Origin: an uncultured Eubacterium sp.
Lineage (GTDB): Bacteria > Bacillota > Clostridia > Lachnospirales > Lachnospiraceae
DNA length: 43,346 nucleotides
Assembly (NCBI GenBank): GCA_947642745.1
Contig: CANRTU010000039.1
Coordinates: 1-43,346 of the forward strand
Reading direction: 5' to 3'
A program made the position numbers and the translations under genes. The notes beneath the pieces are model-generated. The model worked only from the letters and a program-made list of their open reading frames with translations, was not told where the DNA came from and did not search any database. Positions 7,789 through 15,774 of this stretch are shown piece by piece. How positions within the stretch are numbered: the stretch's first letter is position 1; every line of letters begins with the position of its first letter.

Positions 7789-9021
7789 ATGAATGTAAAT
7801 ATAATAGGAAGAATTTCTGTCATAGTACCAGTGTATAATGCGGAAAAATATCTTTTCAGATGTATCAGCAGTATTATCCATCAGACCTATACCGATCTGG
7901 AAATTATTCTTGTGGATGACGGATCAGCGGATGCTTCCGGAAAGATGTGTGACAGCTTTTTTTCAGATGATCCAAGAATAAAGATCATCCGTACACACAA
8001 CAACGGACTGGTAAATGCCAGAAAGTCAGGCCTGCAATTATCAGGTTCCGATTATATTATGTGGGTAGACGCAGACGACTGGATTGAGCCGGACTATGTG
8101 GAAAGGATGGCCATGGCCGCATATGAATCACAGGCGGATATGGTGGCTTCAGACCTGTATTTTGAAATCGGGGACGAACAAAAGACGGTAAGAAATCACT
8201 TTGAAAAAGGGGTGTATACATCCGCACAGTTATTACCTTCTGTACTATACGCAGGTGAGTTTTTTGAGTATGGAATACAGCCTCATCTGGTAACTAAACT
8301 GATAAAACGGGAACTGCTTGCCAGTGTGATGCCTTTTGTGGAGGGCATAATTGTAGCGGGCGAAGACGCTGCGGTGACTTATCCCTGTGCGTTAAAAGCC
8401 AGGTGTATCTGTATTACTGACATTTGTTCTTATCATTATGTCCAGCATCCTGGCGCAATGACAAAGACGTATCTGGAAAATGAGAATATGCGTATTCTGA
8501 CGCTGGTCAGGCACATTTTGAAGTTTTGTAAAGACAGTTGTGTGGCGGATTTGTTAAAGCCCCAGCTGAACCAGTATATGAAATATTTATTATTATTAAG
8601 AAATATCAGGGCATTTGACCATTCACAGGATGAACTGCTCTCTGCCTGCGGAACACTGCCAGTTGGCTGCAGGATTGTCATATATGGTGCGGGCGGAATG
8701 GGACAGCAGATCTTCTGGTATCTGCATAAACATAAAAGCTGTTCTCTGGCACTATGGGTAGACCAGAATTATATGTATTATCAGAAAGCCGGACTTCCTG
8801 TCAGTTCCAGTGAGGCTTTGAAGGATAATCCGGATATGTATGATTACATAATAATAGCCAATATAAACAGTAAAACGGTACAGGCTATTATCCGTTATCT
8901 AAAGGAACAAATGGTTCCTGAAGAAAAAATCCGGTGGTTTTCAGAGCGGATATCAGATCAGAATGTACTGTGCTCAAAGATCGTGAAAGAGTGTCCGGAC
9001 TGGGACAGCCTGCGGCCCTGA
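7789..9021 (+). CDS. GT2 family glycosyltransferase with C-terminal Rossmann-like module
   Basis: The first 280 residues form a GT-A glycosyltransferase of family 2: ISVIVPVYNAEKYL at the start, EIILVDDGSADASG, the nucleotide-sugar/metal DxD-type motif WVDADDW, and an EDAAVTYP acceptor-side acid. The C-terminal part (about 296-375) is a Rossmann-like module beginning IVIYGAGGMGQQIFWYL, the same type of module as in the protein at 3700-4725 and at the N-terminus of the next gene. It probably transfers a sugar to the growing repeat unit at the cytoplasmic side of the membrane; donor and acceptor are unknown. An AAAGG site lies about a dozen bases before the ATG. The last residues overlap the frame of the next gene, and the two may have been one polypeptide. 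Confidence 0.85.
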   Translation: MNVNIIGRISVIVPVYNAEKYLFRCISSIIHQTYTDLEIILVDDGSADASGKMCDSFFSDDPRIKIIRTHNNGLVNARKSGLQLSGSDYIMWVDADDWIEPDYVERMAMAAYESQADMVASDLYFEIGDEQKTVRNHFEKGVYTSAQLLPSVLYAGEFFEYGIQPHLVTKLIKRELLASVMPFVEGIIVAGEDAAVTYPCALKARCICITDICSYHYVQHPGAMTKTYLENENMRILTLVRHILKFCKDSCVADLLKPQLNQYMKYLLLLRNIRAFDHSQDELLSACGTLPVGCRIVIYGAGGMGQQIFWYLHKHKSCSLALWVDQNYMYYQKAGLPVSSSEALKDNPDMYDYIIIANINSKTVQAIIRYLKEQMVPEEKIRWFSERISDQNVLCSKIVKECPDWDSLRP

Positions 9022-9053
9022 GCAGACGTACAGAAATATTATCAGGAAAAGAG

Positions 9054-11120
9054 GTGGGTGTACTGGCTGGGTTACATTGTTCAGTTATAAAAAAATATGC
9101 GGGGCGTAAAATAGCAATTTATGGATTAGGGACTGAAACAGAAAAAATACTGGCAGAATATGCGCAGTTCTTTGAAATTGCAGGTTTACTGGACGGGTAC
9201 CGGACGCAGGGGATGCTGTACGGTATGCCTGTGATTTCACTGGAGCAGGCTGTGCGGGAAAATGTAGAACTCATACTTGTGGCTGCAAGACCCGGGTCAT
9301 GTAAAGCCATTGCAAAACGGATTGGAAAAATATGTCAGAGAAACCAGATCGCATTAACAGATGTCCGTGGCAGGGATCTGTGCGGGGAACACAGGGCGGT
9401 GTCTGATTTCGGGAAGCATCATGGTATTACCAGAAGCAGTTTACTGAAAAAAATGGAACAGTACGATGTAATAAGCTTTGATCTGTTCGATACCCTGGTC
9501 ATGCGCCGCACCCTGTTTGTTACAGATATATTTGCGCTGATGGATCATAAACTGCGTCAGAACGGGCTGGCGATCAGTGATTTTCAGCAAAAGCGGATTT
9601 CCTGTGAAAAAGAACTGGCTGGTTGTGCGCCGGATCTGATCCGGATATATGAATACATGGCAGAACAGTATGGGACTGGGGAGCTATCTCCATTCCGGGC
9701 TGCCAGATGCGAACAGGAACTGGATTTTGAACTGGTTGTTCCACGAACAGATGTATGCGCACTACTGGAAACCATGCGCCAGAAAGGGAAAGAAATTTAT
9801 ATTGTTACAGATTCGTATTATACTAAAGAAAATCTGGAAAAGCTGCTGGATAAGTGCGGGATTTTTGGAGTTAAAGAAATCCTGGATTCCTGTGAATGTA
9901 TGGTGGACAAGCGGCATGGTTTGTTCCGGAAATTAAAAGAAGTGGCAGGAAACCGGCCGGTATTGCATATCGGGGACGATCCGGAGGCAGATATTTGTGA
10001 GGCTCAGAAATGGGGAATAGATGCCTGCCAGATATACAGTGGTGCAGATCTGCTGGAAATGTGTGGTTATATGGGGTTATGGGAAGTGACTGATACGCTT
10101 TCTGACAGACTGCGTACAGGAATGTTTGTGTCAGTACTGTTTAATAGTCCTTTTCAGTTTGAAGGAGATAAAAAAATCTGTGTATACCGGGCATATGATA
10201 TTGGTTATTTATTTTTTGCGCCCATGATCAGTGATTTTACATTCTGGCTCCGGCAGGAAGTAAATGCATATGATTTGAAAGATATTTTGTTCTGTGCGAG
10301 GGATGGTTATCTGATCAAAAAAATGTATGATGAAATTGCGGACAGGACAAATACCATTTATTTTCTGATATCCAGAACCGCAGCAATACGTGCTGGAACA
10401 GAATGTGCGCAGGATATCAGATATGTGGAAGAGATGCGCTATAGCGGTTCCCTCCAAAAAGAGCTGTGGGAACGGTTTGGAATTACTGTAAAAGCGGGAA
10501 AGCAAAAGGACGGCGCAGGACTGCTGGCTTATGAAAATGAGATACTGGAAAAGGCCGCAAGATGTAAAAAAGGGTATGAGGCATATATAAAAAAACTGAA
10601 TATCACAGAAGGAACTGTTGCTTTTTTTGATTTTGTGGCAAAGGGCACCAGCCAGATGTTTGTGGAAAGATTGTTTCATAATGATTTAAAGGGTTTTTAT
10701 TTTTACCAGCCGGAGCGGGAGCAGATGCAGGGAAAAGGTCTGGATATCTGTTCTTTTTATCAGAATTGTGGACAAAGCGGCAATGCTGTATTTGATAATT
10801 ATTACATATTGGAGACTATGCTTACAGCGCCGGTTCCTACCATAAAGGAACTGGATCCGCAGGGTAATCCGGTATATGCGGAGGAAACCAGGACACATGA
10901 ACATATTCAGTGTCTGCTTGCGGCACAGAATGGTATATTTGATTATTTTAAAGATTACCTGAAGTACTGCCCGCAGAGTGAACGGAAAATTAATAAAAAG
11001 CTGGATGAAATTATGCTGTCCCTGATACACAGGATCAGAATACAGGATCGGGATTTTCTGGATTTAAAAGTGGAGGATCCTTTTTTTAACAGAATGACAG
11101 ATGTAACAGATGTGATTTAA
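9054..11120 (+). CDS. Large HAD-superfamily protein with N-terminal Rossmann-like module
   Basis: Roughly 688 residues from the suggested GTG at 9054 (AGGA six bases upstream). The open frame extends back to 8934 with GTG codons at 8934 and 8991. The N-terminal module starts IAIYGLGTETEKILAEY (about 20-36). A HAD domain follows, with motif I SFDLFDTLVMRR (about 138-150), motif II VTDSYYTKENL (about 251) and motif IV IGDDPEADICEAQKWG (about 306), resembling the COG5610-like predicted hydrolases of capsule clusters. The C-terminal 330 residues are unassigned; they contain YDIGYLFFAPMISDF and ILFCARDGYLIKKMYDE, typical of these long capsule-locus HAD proteins. The reaction is unknown, possibly phosphate removal from a glycan precursor. 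The frame overlaps the glycosyltransferase by 88 bases if the earliest start is used. Confidence 0.75.
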   Translation: MGVLAGLHCSVIKKYAGRKIAIYGLGTETEKILAEYAQFFEIAGLLDGYRTQGMLYGMPVISLEQAVRENVELILVAARPGSCKAIAKRIGKICQRNQIALTDVRGRDLCGEHRAVSDFGKHHGITRSSLLKKMEQYDVISFDLFDTLVMRRTLFVTDIFALMDHKLRQNGLAISDFQQKRISCEKELAGCAPDLIRIYEYMAEQYGTGELSPFRAARCEQELDFELVVPRTDVCALLETMRQKGKEIYIVTDSYYTKENLEKLLDKCGIFGVKEILDSCECMVDKRHGLFRKLKEVAGNRPVLHIGDDPEADICEAQKWGIDACQIYSGADLLEMCGYMGLWEVTDTLSDRLRTGMFVSVLFNSPFQFEGDKKICVYRAYDIGYLFFAPMISDFTFWLRQEVNAYDLKDILFCARDGYLIKKMYDEIADRTNTIYFLISRTAAIRAGTECAQDIRYVEEMRYSGSLQKELWERFGITVKAGKQKDGAGLLAYENEILEKAARCKKGYEAYIKKLNITEGTVAFFDFVAKGTSQMFVERLFHNDLKGFYFYQPEREQMQGKGLDICSFYQNCGQSGNAVFDNYYILETMLTAPVPTIKELDPQGNPVYAEETRTHEHIQCLLAAQNGIFDYFKDYLKYCPQSERKINKKLDEIMLSLIHRIRIQDRDFLDLKVEDPFFNRMTDVTDVI

Positions 11121-11179
11121 TATATGGATTGACGCAAAAACAGGCTCATACTAACCGGCCGGGCAGAGAGGAAGAAGAG

Positions 11180-11842
11180 ATGGATTTTGAACTGACAGCA
11201 TCCATGATGTGTGCCGATTACGGCAATCTGGAAAAAGAAGTGAAAGAACTGGAAGAAGGAGGAATTGATTCTTTCCATATTGATATTATGGATGGGCGGT
11301 ATGTGCCTAATTTTGCGATGTCATTGAATGATATGCGTTATATCGCATCCGCTACACAAAAACCGCTGGATGTACATCTGATGATTGAACATCCGAATAA
11401 CCGTATCGGTTTATTTTTAAATAACCTGCGTCAGGGAGATACTGTATATATACATCCGGAAGCGGAGTATCATCCTTCCACCACGCTGCAGAGTATTATT
11501 AATGCGGGTATGATACCGGGAATCGCAATCAATCCCGGCACTTCTGTGGAAACAGTGATGGAAATGTTACGGATTGTAAAAAAAGTACTTATTATGTCTG
11601 TAAATCCCGGCAATGCAGGACAGATGTTTCTGCCATATGTGGGAAAGAAAATCACGAAACTGCTCTCTATTAAAGAAGACATGGATTTTGAAATATACTG
11701 GGATGGCGCATGCAGTGCGGATAAAATACTTGAATTTGCGCCCAAAGGCGTCAGGGGGTTTGTGCTTGGAACCACACTTTTGTTTGGCGGTGGCAGACCT
11801 TATGGTGAGACGATGCAGGCCATCCGGCAGCTGGAATTCTGA
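11180..11842 (+). CDS. Ribulose-phosphate 3-epimerase family protein (surface-sugar paralogue)
   Basis: A 220-residue TIM-barrel protein of the pentulose-5-phosphate 3-epimerase family. Visible are SMMCADYGNLEKE (equivalent of the usual SxLxADF), HIDIMDGRYVPNF with metal-binding His and catalytic Asp, DVHLMIEHP, GIAINPGTSVE, and MSVNPGNAGQMF. The second catalytic Asp lies in YWDGACSADKI, where housekeeping Rpe usually reads VDGGI, and the next loop is VLGTTLLFGG. These departures and the operon position suggest a paralogue acting on a sugar phosphate for glycan synthesis rather than central metabolism. The ATG at 11180 is chosen because GAGAGGAAG lies just upstream and it gives the family length; an upstream TTG at 11129 adds an atypical tail. 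It is the last gene before a hairpin. Confidence 0.82.
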   Translation: MDFELTASMMCADYGNLEKEVKELEEGGIDSFHIDIMDGRYVPNFAMSLNDMRYIASATQKPLDVHLMIEHPNNRIGLFLNNLRQGDTVYIHPEAEYHPSTTLQSIINAGMIPGIAINPGTSVETVMEMLRIVKKVLIMSVNPGNAGQMFLPYVGKKITKLLSIKEDMDFEIYWDGACSADKILEFAPKGVRGFVLGTTLLFGGGRPYGETMQAIRQLEF

Positions 11843-11863
11843 TTTACGGGTCTTTTAACAATA

Positions 11864-11889
11864 GAACCGGAGAATCTGTTCTCCGGTTC
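11864..11889 (+). terminator. Hairpin ending the surface-glycan operon
   Basis: Perfect 11-bp stem GAACCGGAGAA / TTCTCCGGTTC with a four-base loop, 21 bases after the epimerase stop. The downstream tract is only moderately T-rich, so termination may be leaky, but no gene follows on this strand for 300 bases and a separate promoter is visible at 11955. Confidence 0.7.
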
Positions 11890-11954
11890 CATATTACATA
11901 CTTCTGTTTTATTATTCTGCCTTCCCCAAAAATCCCAAAAGAAAATTTTACATA

Positions 11955-11983
11955 ATGACAATTTCCAACAACAGTGTTATACT
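11955..11983 (+). promoter_or_regulatory. Probable sigma-A promoter for the polysaccharide deacetylase
   Basis: ATGACA and TATACT are separated by exactly 17 bases. The resulting 5' leader to the start codon at 12190 would be about 200 bases, A/T-rich and without a recognisable riboswitch. A second possible -10 (TACAAT, near 12150) lies closer to the gene. Confidence 0.5.
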
Positions 11984-12189
11984 ATTGCCGATACAGGACA
12001 TCCTATAAAATAAAAGCCAGTAAAAAACAAAAAATACAGACATATTAGAACTGATTTTGTATAATATCAGACAATAGTGCAATTTCCGTCGTAAAAAACA
12101 ACAATACAATGTAAAAAAAGAATTTTCATTAATCAGCAAATGTGATACAATGATCTGGATAATAGCGGTAATGAGCCAGGGGGCAGTCA

Positions 12190-13191
12190 ATGAATAATAA
12201 AAATCAGGGATTAAATGAGCGGCTTGCACATAAAAAACGAATACAGCGGATGAAAACGGGGGTTACCGTATTTGTACTTACCTGGATGCTTGTATGGATG
12301 CTTGTATCAGTGACGCTGATTGTAAAAGTGCAGTCTTTGCAGAATCAGATTGATATTCTGACAGAAAATACCATTCGCAGCCAGCAGATCGGCCAGCAGC
12401 AGAACCAGGCGGCAGGTTCCAATAAGGTAAAGGAATACGAAGCGGCCACCGGTACAGACGCACAGGATGAAAAGGATGCCGGGAAATCCGCAAAGGACAA
12501 AGAGCAGCCGGAGAAAAAAAAGACAGACCAGCCGGATCCGGAAGATGACGAAAAGGCCATGAAAGTGTATCTGACCTTTGACGACGGGCCAAGCGCTAAT
12601 ACAAAACAGATTCTGGACATACTGGACAAAGAAAATGTAAAAGCGACATTTTTTGTTACTGGCAGGGAAGATGAAGAATCGCTGAAATTATATAAAGAAA
12701 TTACAGACCGTGGACATACGATCGGCATGCATTCCTATTCCCATAAATATGATGTGATCTACAGTTCCGTGAAACAGTTCCGGCAGGACTTTGAACTGAT
12801 TAAGAGCCGGATTGAAAAGGCTACCGGTAGAGAGTGCTGGCTGTACCGTTTTCCGGGCGGCAGCAGCAACCGGGTCAGCGCTAAAGATATGACAACGTTT
12901 ATCCGGTTTCTGAATAAACAGGGCATTACTTATTTTGACTGGAACGTACAGTGCGGGGACGCCACGTCGGCGCCTTATACGACCAGTGATCTGATTACAA
13001 ATGTGATGGCGGATGTAGGTAAGTACCACACGTCAGTCGTACTGATGCATGATGCGGAAGATAAACCGGAGACGGTAAAAGCCTTGTCCGGTATTATAAA
13101 AAAAGTCAGAAATTCCGGGGCAGTTTTACTGCCGGTTACTAAAAAAACGAGATTGGTACAGCATGTTTCCGCGGAAAGTGTGGAAAACTGA
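12190..13191 (+). CDS. Membrane-anchored polysaccharide deacetylase (PgdA-like, CE4)
   Basis: A 333-residue protein with a short basic cytoplasmic tail, one N-terminal membrane segment (about residues 23-47, VFVLTWMLVWMLVSVTLIV), a short coiled region (QSLQNQIDILTEN), a low-complexity charged linker (about 70-122), and an extracellular NodB/CE4 domain. The catalytic motifs are TFDDGP (129-134, base and metal Asp), HSYSH (181-185, metal His pair), RFPGGSS, DWNVQCGD and the C-terminal LMHD. CE4 enzymes of this layout deacetylate N-acetylglucosamine in peptidoglycan or a surface glycan. AGGGGG lies just upstream of the ATG. It sits between the glycan operon and a bactofilin gene, which is consistent with a cell-envelope role. 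Confidence 0.92.
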   Translation: MNNKNQGLNERLAHKKRIQRMKTGVTVFVLTWMLVWMLVSVTLIVKVQSLQNQIDILTENTIRSQQIGQQQNQAAGSNKVKEYEAATGTDAQDEKDAGKSAKDKEQPEKKKTDQPDPEDDEKAMKVYLTFDDGPSANTKQILDILDKENVKATFFVTGREDEESLKLYKEITDRGHTIGMHSYSHKYDVIYSSVKQFRQDFELIKSRIEKATGRECWLYRFPGGSSNRVSAKDMTTFIRFLNKQGITYFDWNVQCGDATSAPYTTSDLITNVMADVGKYHTSVVLMHDAEDKPETVKALSGIIKKVRNSGAVLLPVTKKTRLVQHVSAESVEN

Positions 13192-13275
13192 TTACATACA
13201 TGACAAAGAAACGAAGCTGCAGACCAGTTACAGGAGAATTTCCGGGAGTACTATGCAGATAAATGGAGGGAAAAG

Positions 13276-14325
13276 ATGAGTTTTTTTAAGGATTTCAAGG
13301 ATGATCTGTCACTGGCAGTGAATGAACTGCTGCCGGGAGAAGATTTGGAACTGGAAGACGAACTGGAAGATGATTCCGAAATGATGGTAAATACTTTGGA
13401 AGGCGAGCTGGATATTGAATCAGAACTGTCAAAACTGGACGGTCTGCTGGAAGACGTGGAAACTACGGAAAAAACCGTACCGGCAGATAACAGGCCGAAA
13501 GAACCAGCCATGGAATCACAGGCAAAGCCGCAGCCTGCGCCAAAACCAAAGCCCGCACCGGTGCGTATGCCGGAAGAAAAGAAGCCGGAGCCTGCGAGGC
13601 CAGTCCGCAGCCGTTTCGACGATCTGTTTAATTTAAGCGATGACAAAGAAGAGATGCACTTTTCTTTTGATGCCGGAATGGAAGAGCCGGAACCGGAACC
13701 AAAACCGGTGGAAAGTCCGGTCAATAGAAATGTTTTATCTAATAATACAAATATGAAAACAAGTTCAACAATCAAGGAGGAAATACCAATGAATGAAGAA
13801 ATGACAAATGACACAGCCGCAGTAACCATGGAGGAAGATTTCTCTGCTGTTGCGCCGGAGATTACAGATGAAGTATCCATTATTACCACAGGTACCACAA
13901 TCAAAGGTAATCTGTCTACCACAGGTTCTTTCAGTATCAGCGGCCGTGTGGAAGGAAATGTACAGTGTAATGGCAAGCTGGAAATTACTGGTATGATCAA
14001 AGGTAACAGCTCTTCATCCGAAGTTTTTTCTGACGCGGCAAAAATCGAGGGTGAGATTACAAGTACAGGTACCGTAAAAATCGGTCTTGGTTCTGTAGTT
14101 GTTGGTAATATTTCCGCGACATCCGCAGTTATTGCCGGAGCAGTCAAAGGTGATATTGATGTACAGGGACCAGTTGTAGTAGATACATCCGCTGTGATTG
14201 TAGGCAATATAAAATCCAGATCTGTACAGATCAACAATGGCGCTGTCATTGAAGGTTTCTGTTCCCAGTGTTATGCGGATATTGATGTGGAAAGCCTGTT
14301 CGGGGAGAACAAGAAAGGCAAATAA
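13276..14325 (+). CDS. Bactofilin (polymer-forming cytoskeletal protein) with long acidic/proline-rich N-terminal extension
   Basis: A 349-residue protein. Residues 1-60 are strongly acidic (repeated ELE/DEL), 75-160 are Pro/Lys/Glu-rich and low complexity, and 198-330 form a bactofilin beta-helix with short repeats containing IKGN, VEGNVQ, IKGNS, IEGEI, VVGNI, VKGDI, IVGNI and VIEGF. Bactofilins polymerise without nucleotide and scaffold cell-wall enzymes, so the neighbouring polysaccharide deacetylase is a plausible partner. The first start has a GGAGGGAAAAG site. A second, very strong site (AAGGAGG, 13774-13780) precedes an in-frame ATG at 13789, which would give a 178-residue protein of typical bactofilin size. 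It lies directly upstream of pyrH with a 5-base gap, so it is probably co-transcribed with it. Confidence 0.9.
   Translation: MSFFKDFKDDLSLAVNELLPGEDLELEDELEDDSEMMVNTLEGELDIESELSKLDGLLEDVETTEKTVPADNRPKEPAMESQAKPQPAPKPKPAPVRMPEEKKPEPARPVRSRFDDLFNLSDDKEEMHFSFDAGMEEPEPEPKPVESPVNRNVLSNNTNMKTSSTIKEEIPMNEEMTNDTAAVTMEEDFSAVAPEITDEVSIITTGTTIKGNLSTTGSFSISGRVEGNVQCNGKLEITGMIKGNSSSSEVFSDAAKIEGEITSTGTVKIGLGSVVVGNISATSAVIAGAVKGDIDVQGPVVVDTSAVIVGNIKSRSVQINNGAVIEGFCSQCYADIDVESLFGENKKGK
13774..13791 (+). promoter_or_regulatory. Internal ribosome binding site and start within the bactofilin gene
   Basis: AAGGAGG followed eight bases later by ATG, in the frame of the bactofilin. It is a stronger site than the one at the gene's first start and sits exactly at the boundary between the low-complexity N-terminal part and the beta-helix domain. 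Confidence 0.6.
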
Positions 14326-14330
14326 TTAAA

Positions 14331-15026
14331 ATGAAAAGAGTTCTTTTGAAATTAAGCGGCGAAGCTCTGGCAGGTGATAAAAAGACCGGTTTTGATGAAG
14401 AGACGGTTATGAAGGTGGCAAAGCAGGTAAAGAAGCTGGTGGATGCCGGTATTGAAACCGGTATTGTCATAGGCGGCGGTAATTTCTGGCGGGGCAGGAC
14501 CAGTGAGGCCATTGACCGGACGAAAGCAGACCAGATCGGTATGCTTGCCACTGTGATGAACTGCATATACGTATCAGAGATATTCCGTACGGCAGGGATG
14601 AAGACAAACGTCCTGACCCCGTTTTCCTGCGGCTCTTTTACAAAGCTGTTTTCCAAAGACCGTGCGAACAAATATTTTGCGCATAATATGGTTGTATTTT
14701 TTGCCGGAGGCACCGGACACCCGTATTTTTCCACGGATACAGCTACTGTACTGCGTGCCATTGAAATAGAGGCAGATGGCATCCTGCTGGCGAAGTCCAT
14801 TGACGGGGTGTATGACAGTGATCCTAAGTTAAATCCGGATGCCGTCCGTTACGACACGCTCTCCATAGATGAAGTGATTGCGAAAAAGCTGGCGGTTATC
14901 GACCTTACGGCTTCCATTATGTGTATGGAACACAAAATGCCGATGTATGTATTCAGTCTGAATGAACCAGACAGCATTGTACACGCAATCAGTGGAAATT
15001 TCAACGGGACTGTGATTACTGTGTAA
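14331..15026 (+). CDS. pyrH: UMP kinase
   Basis: A 231-residue uridylate kinase of the amino-acid-kinase fold, converting UMP to UDP with ATP. It opens KRVLLKLSGEAL, and has the GIVIGGGNFWRGR glycine loop, the KADQIGMLATVMN region, GGTGHPYFSTDTA (acceptor site) and DGVYDSDPK near the nucleotide site. Length is normal. In most Firmicutes this gene follows rpsB-tsf; here a bactofilin precedes it. AAAGG lies about 12 bases upstream, and frr follows after 28 bases. Confidence 0.97.
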   Translation: MKRVLLKLSGEALAGDKKTGFDEETVMKVAKQVKKLVDAGIETGIVIGGGNFWRGRTSEAIDRTKADQIGMLATVMNCIYVSEIFRTAGMKTNVLTPFSCGSFTKLFSKDRANKYFAHNMVVFFAGGTGHPYFSTDTATVLRAIEIEADGILLAKSIDGVYDSDPKLNPDAVRYDTLSIDEVIAKKLAVIDLTASIMCMEHKMPMYVFSLNEPDSIVHAISGNFNGTVITV

Positions 15027-15054
15027 TGTTAGTTAAGTCAGTCAGGAGGTTTTT

Positions 15055-15609
15055 ATGGACGACCGATTAGTTCAGTTTGATAATAAAATGACAAAATCAT
15101 TGGGAAATCTTCACGAAGAATTTAACGGGATTCGAGCCGGCAGAGCCAATCCCCATGTGCTGGACAGGCTGCGTGTAGATTATTATGGCACGCCTACACC
15201 GGTCCAGCAGGTGGCGAATGTCAATGTGCCGGAACCAAGAATGCTGCAGATCCAGCCCTGGGAGCCTTCCATGGTAAAAGTTATTGAGAAGGCAATTCTT
15301 TCTTCAGATCTGGGAATTAATCCAACCAATGACGGGAAGGTAATCCGCCTTGCGTTTCCGGAATTAACCGAGGAAAGACGTAAGGAACTGGCGAAAGATA
15401 TTAAGAAAAAAGGGGAAGCAGCGAAAGTTGCAGTCCGTAATATCAGGCGGGACGCAAACGATACATTTAAGAAGCTTGGCAAAAAGGATGATATATCTGA
15501 AGATGAAATCAAAGATCTGGAAGGGGAAATCCAGAAAATGACAGATAAATATATTGCTGAGATAGATAAGGCCGTAGAGGAGAAGACGAAGGAAATACTT
15601 ACTGTTTAA
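15055..15609 (+). CDS. frr: Ribosome recycling factor
   Basis: A 184-residue protein of standard length that, with EF-G, splits post-termination ribosomes. Family landmarks are FNGIRAGRANPHVLDRLRVDYYG in the N-terminal helix region (an Arg-rich hinge), PEPRMLQIQPWE, INPTNDGKVIRLAFPELTEERRKEL and the closing helix ending KTKEILTV. A strong AGGAGG lies five bases before the ATG. It is co-transcribed with pyrH and followed by a clear intrinsic terminator. Confidence 0.97.
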   Translation: MDDRLVQFDNKMTKSLGNLHEEFNGIRAGRANPHVLDRLRVDYYGTPTPVQQVANVNVPEPRMLQIQPWEPSMVKVIEKAILSSDLGINPTNDGKVIRLAFPELTEERRKELAKDIKKKGEAAKVAVRNIRRDANDTFKKLGKKDDISEDEIKDLEGEIQKMTDKYIAEIDKAVEEKTKEILTV

Positions 15610-15618
15610 TCATGATGG

Positions 15619-15647
15619 GGGACATAGCTATGGCATGTCCCTTTTTT
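15619..15647 (+). terminator. Intrinsic terminator after frr
   Basis: Stem GGGACAT / ATGTCCC with a nine-base loop, followed immediately by six T residues. It separates pyrH-frr from the uppS block, although partial read-through is common at such positions. Confidence 0.85.
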
Positions 15648-15774
15648 CTATAAAATCCGGCAGACTTTTACAGCTGGCCTTATTGAAAGATCATACCGTA
15701 CCCGGCGGGATGTAAGGGTTCTGACTGGAAGAGATACGTATTTTTCAGAAATAAAAGCAGGGGAAGGAAAATCA

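Noticed and set aside
13251..14249. A 332-codon open frame on the minus strand opposite the bactofilin gene
   Set aside because: Extremely Ser/Thr/Pro-rich translation, mirrors the repetitive plus-strand coding pattern, no ribosome site; a shadow of the bactofilin.
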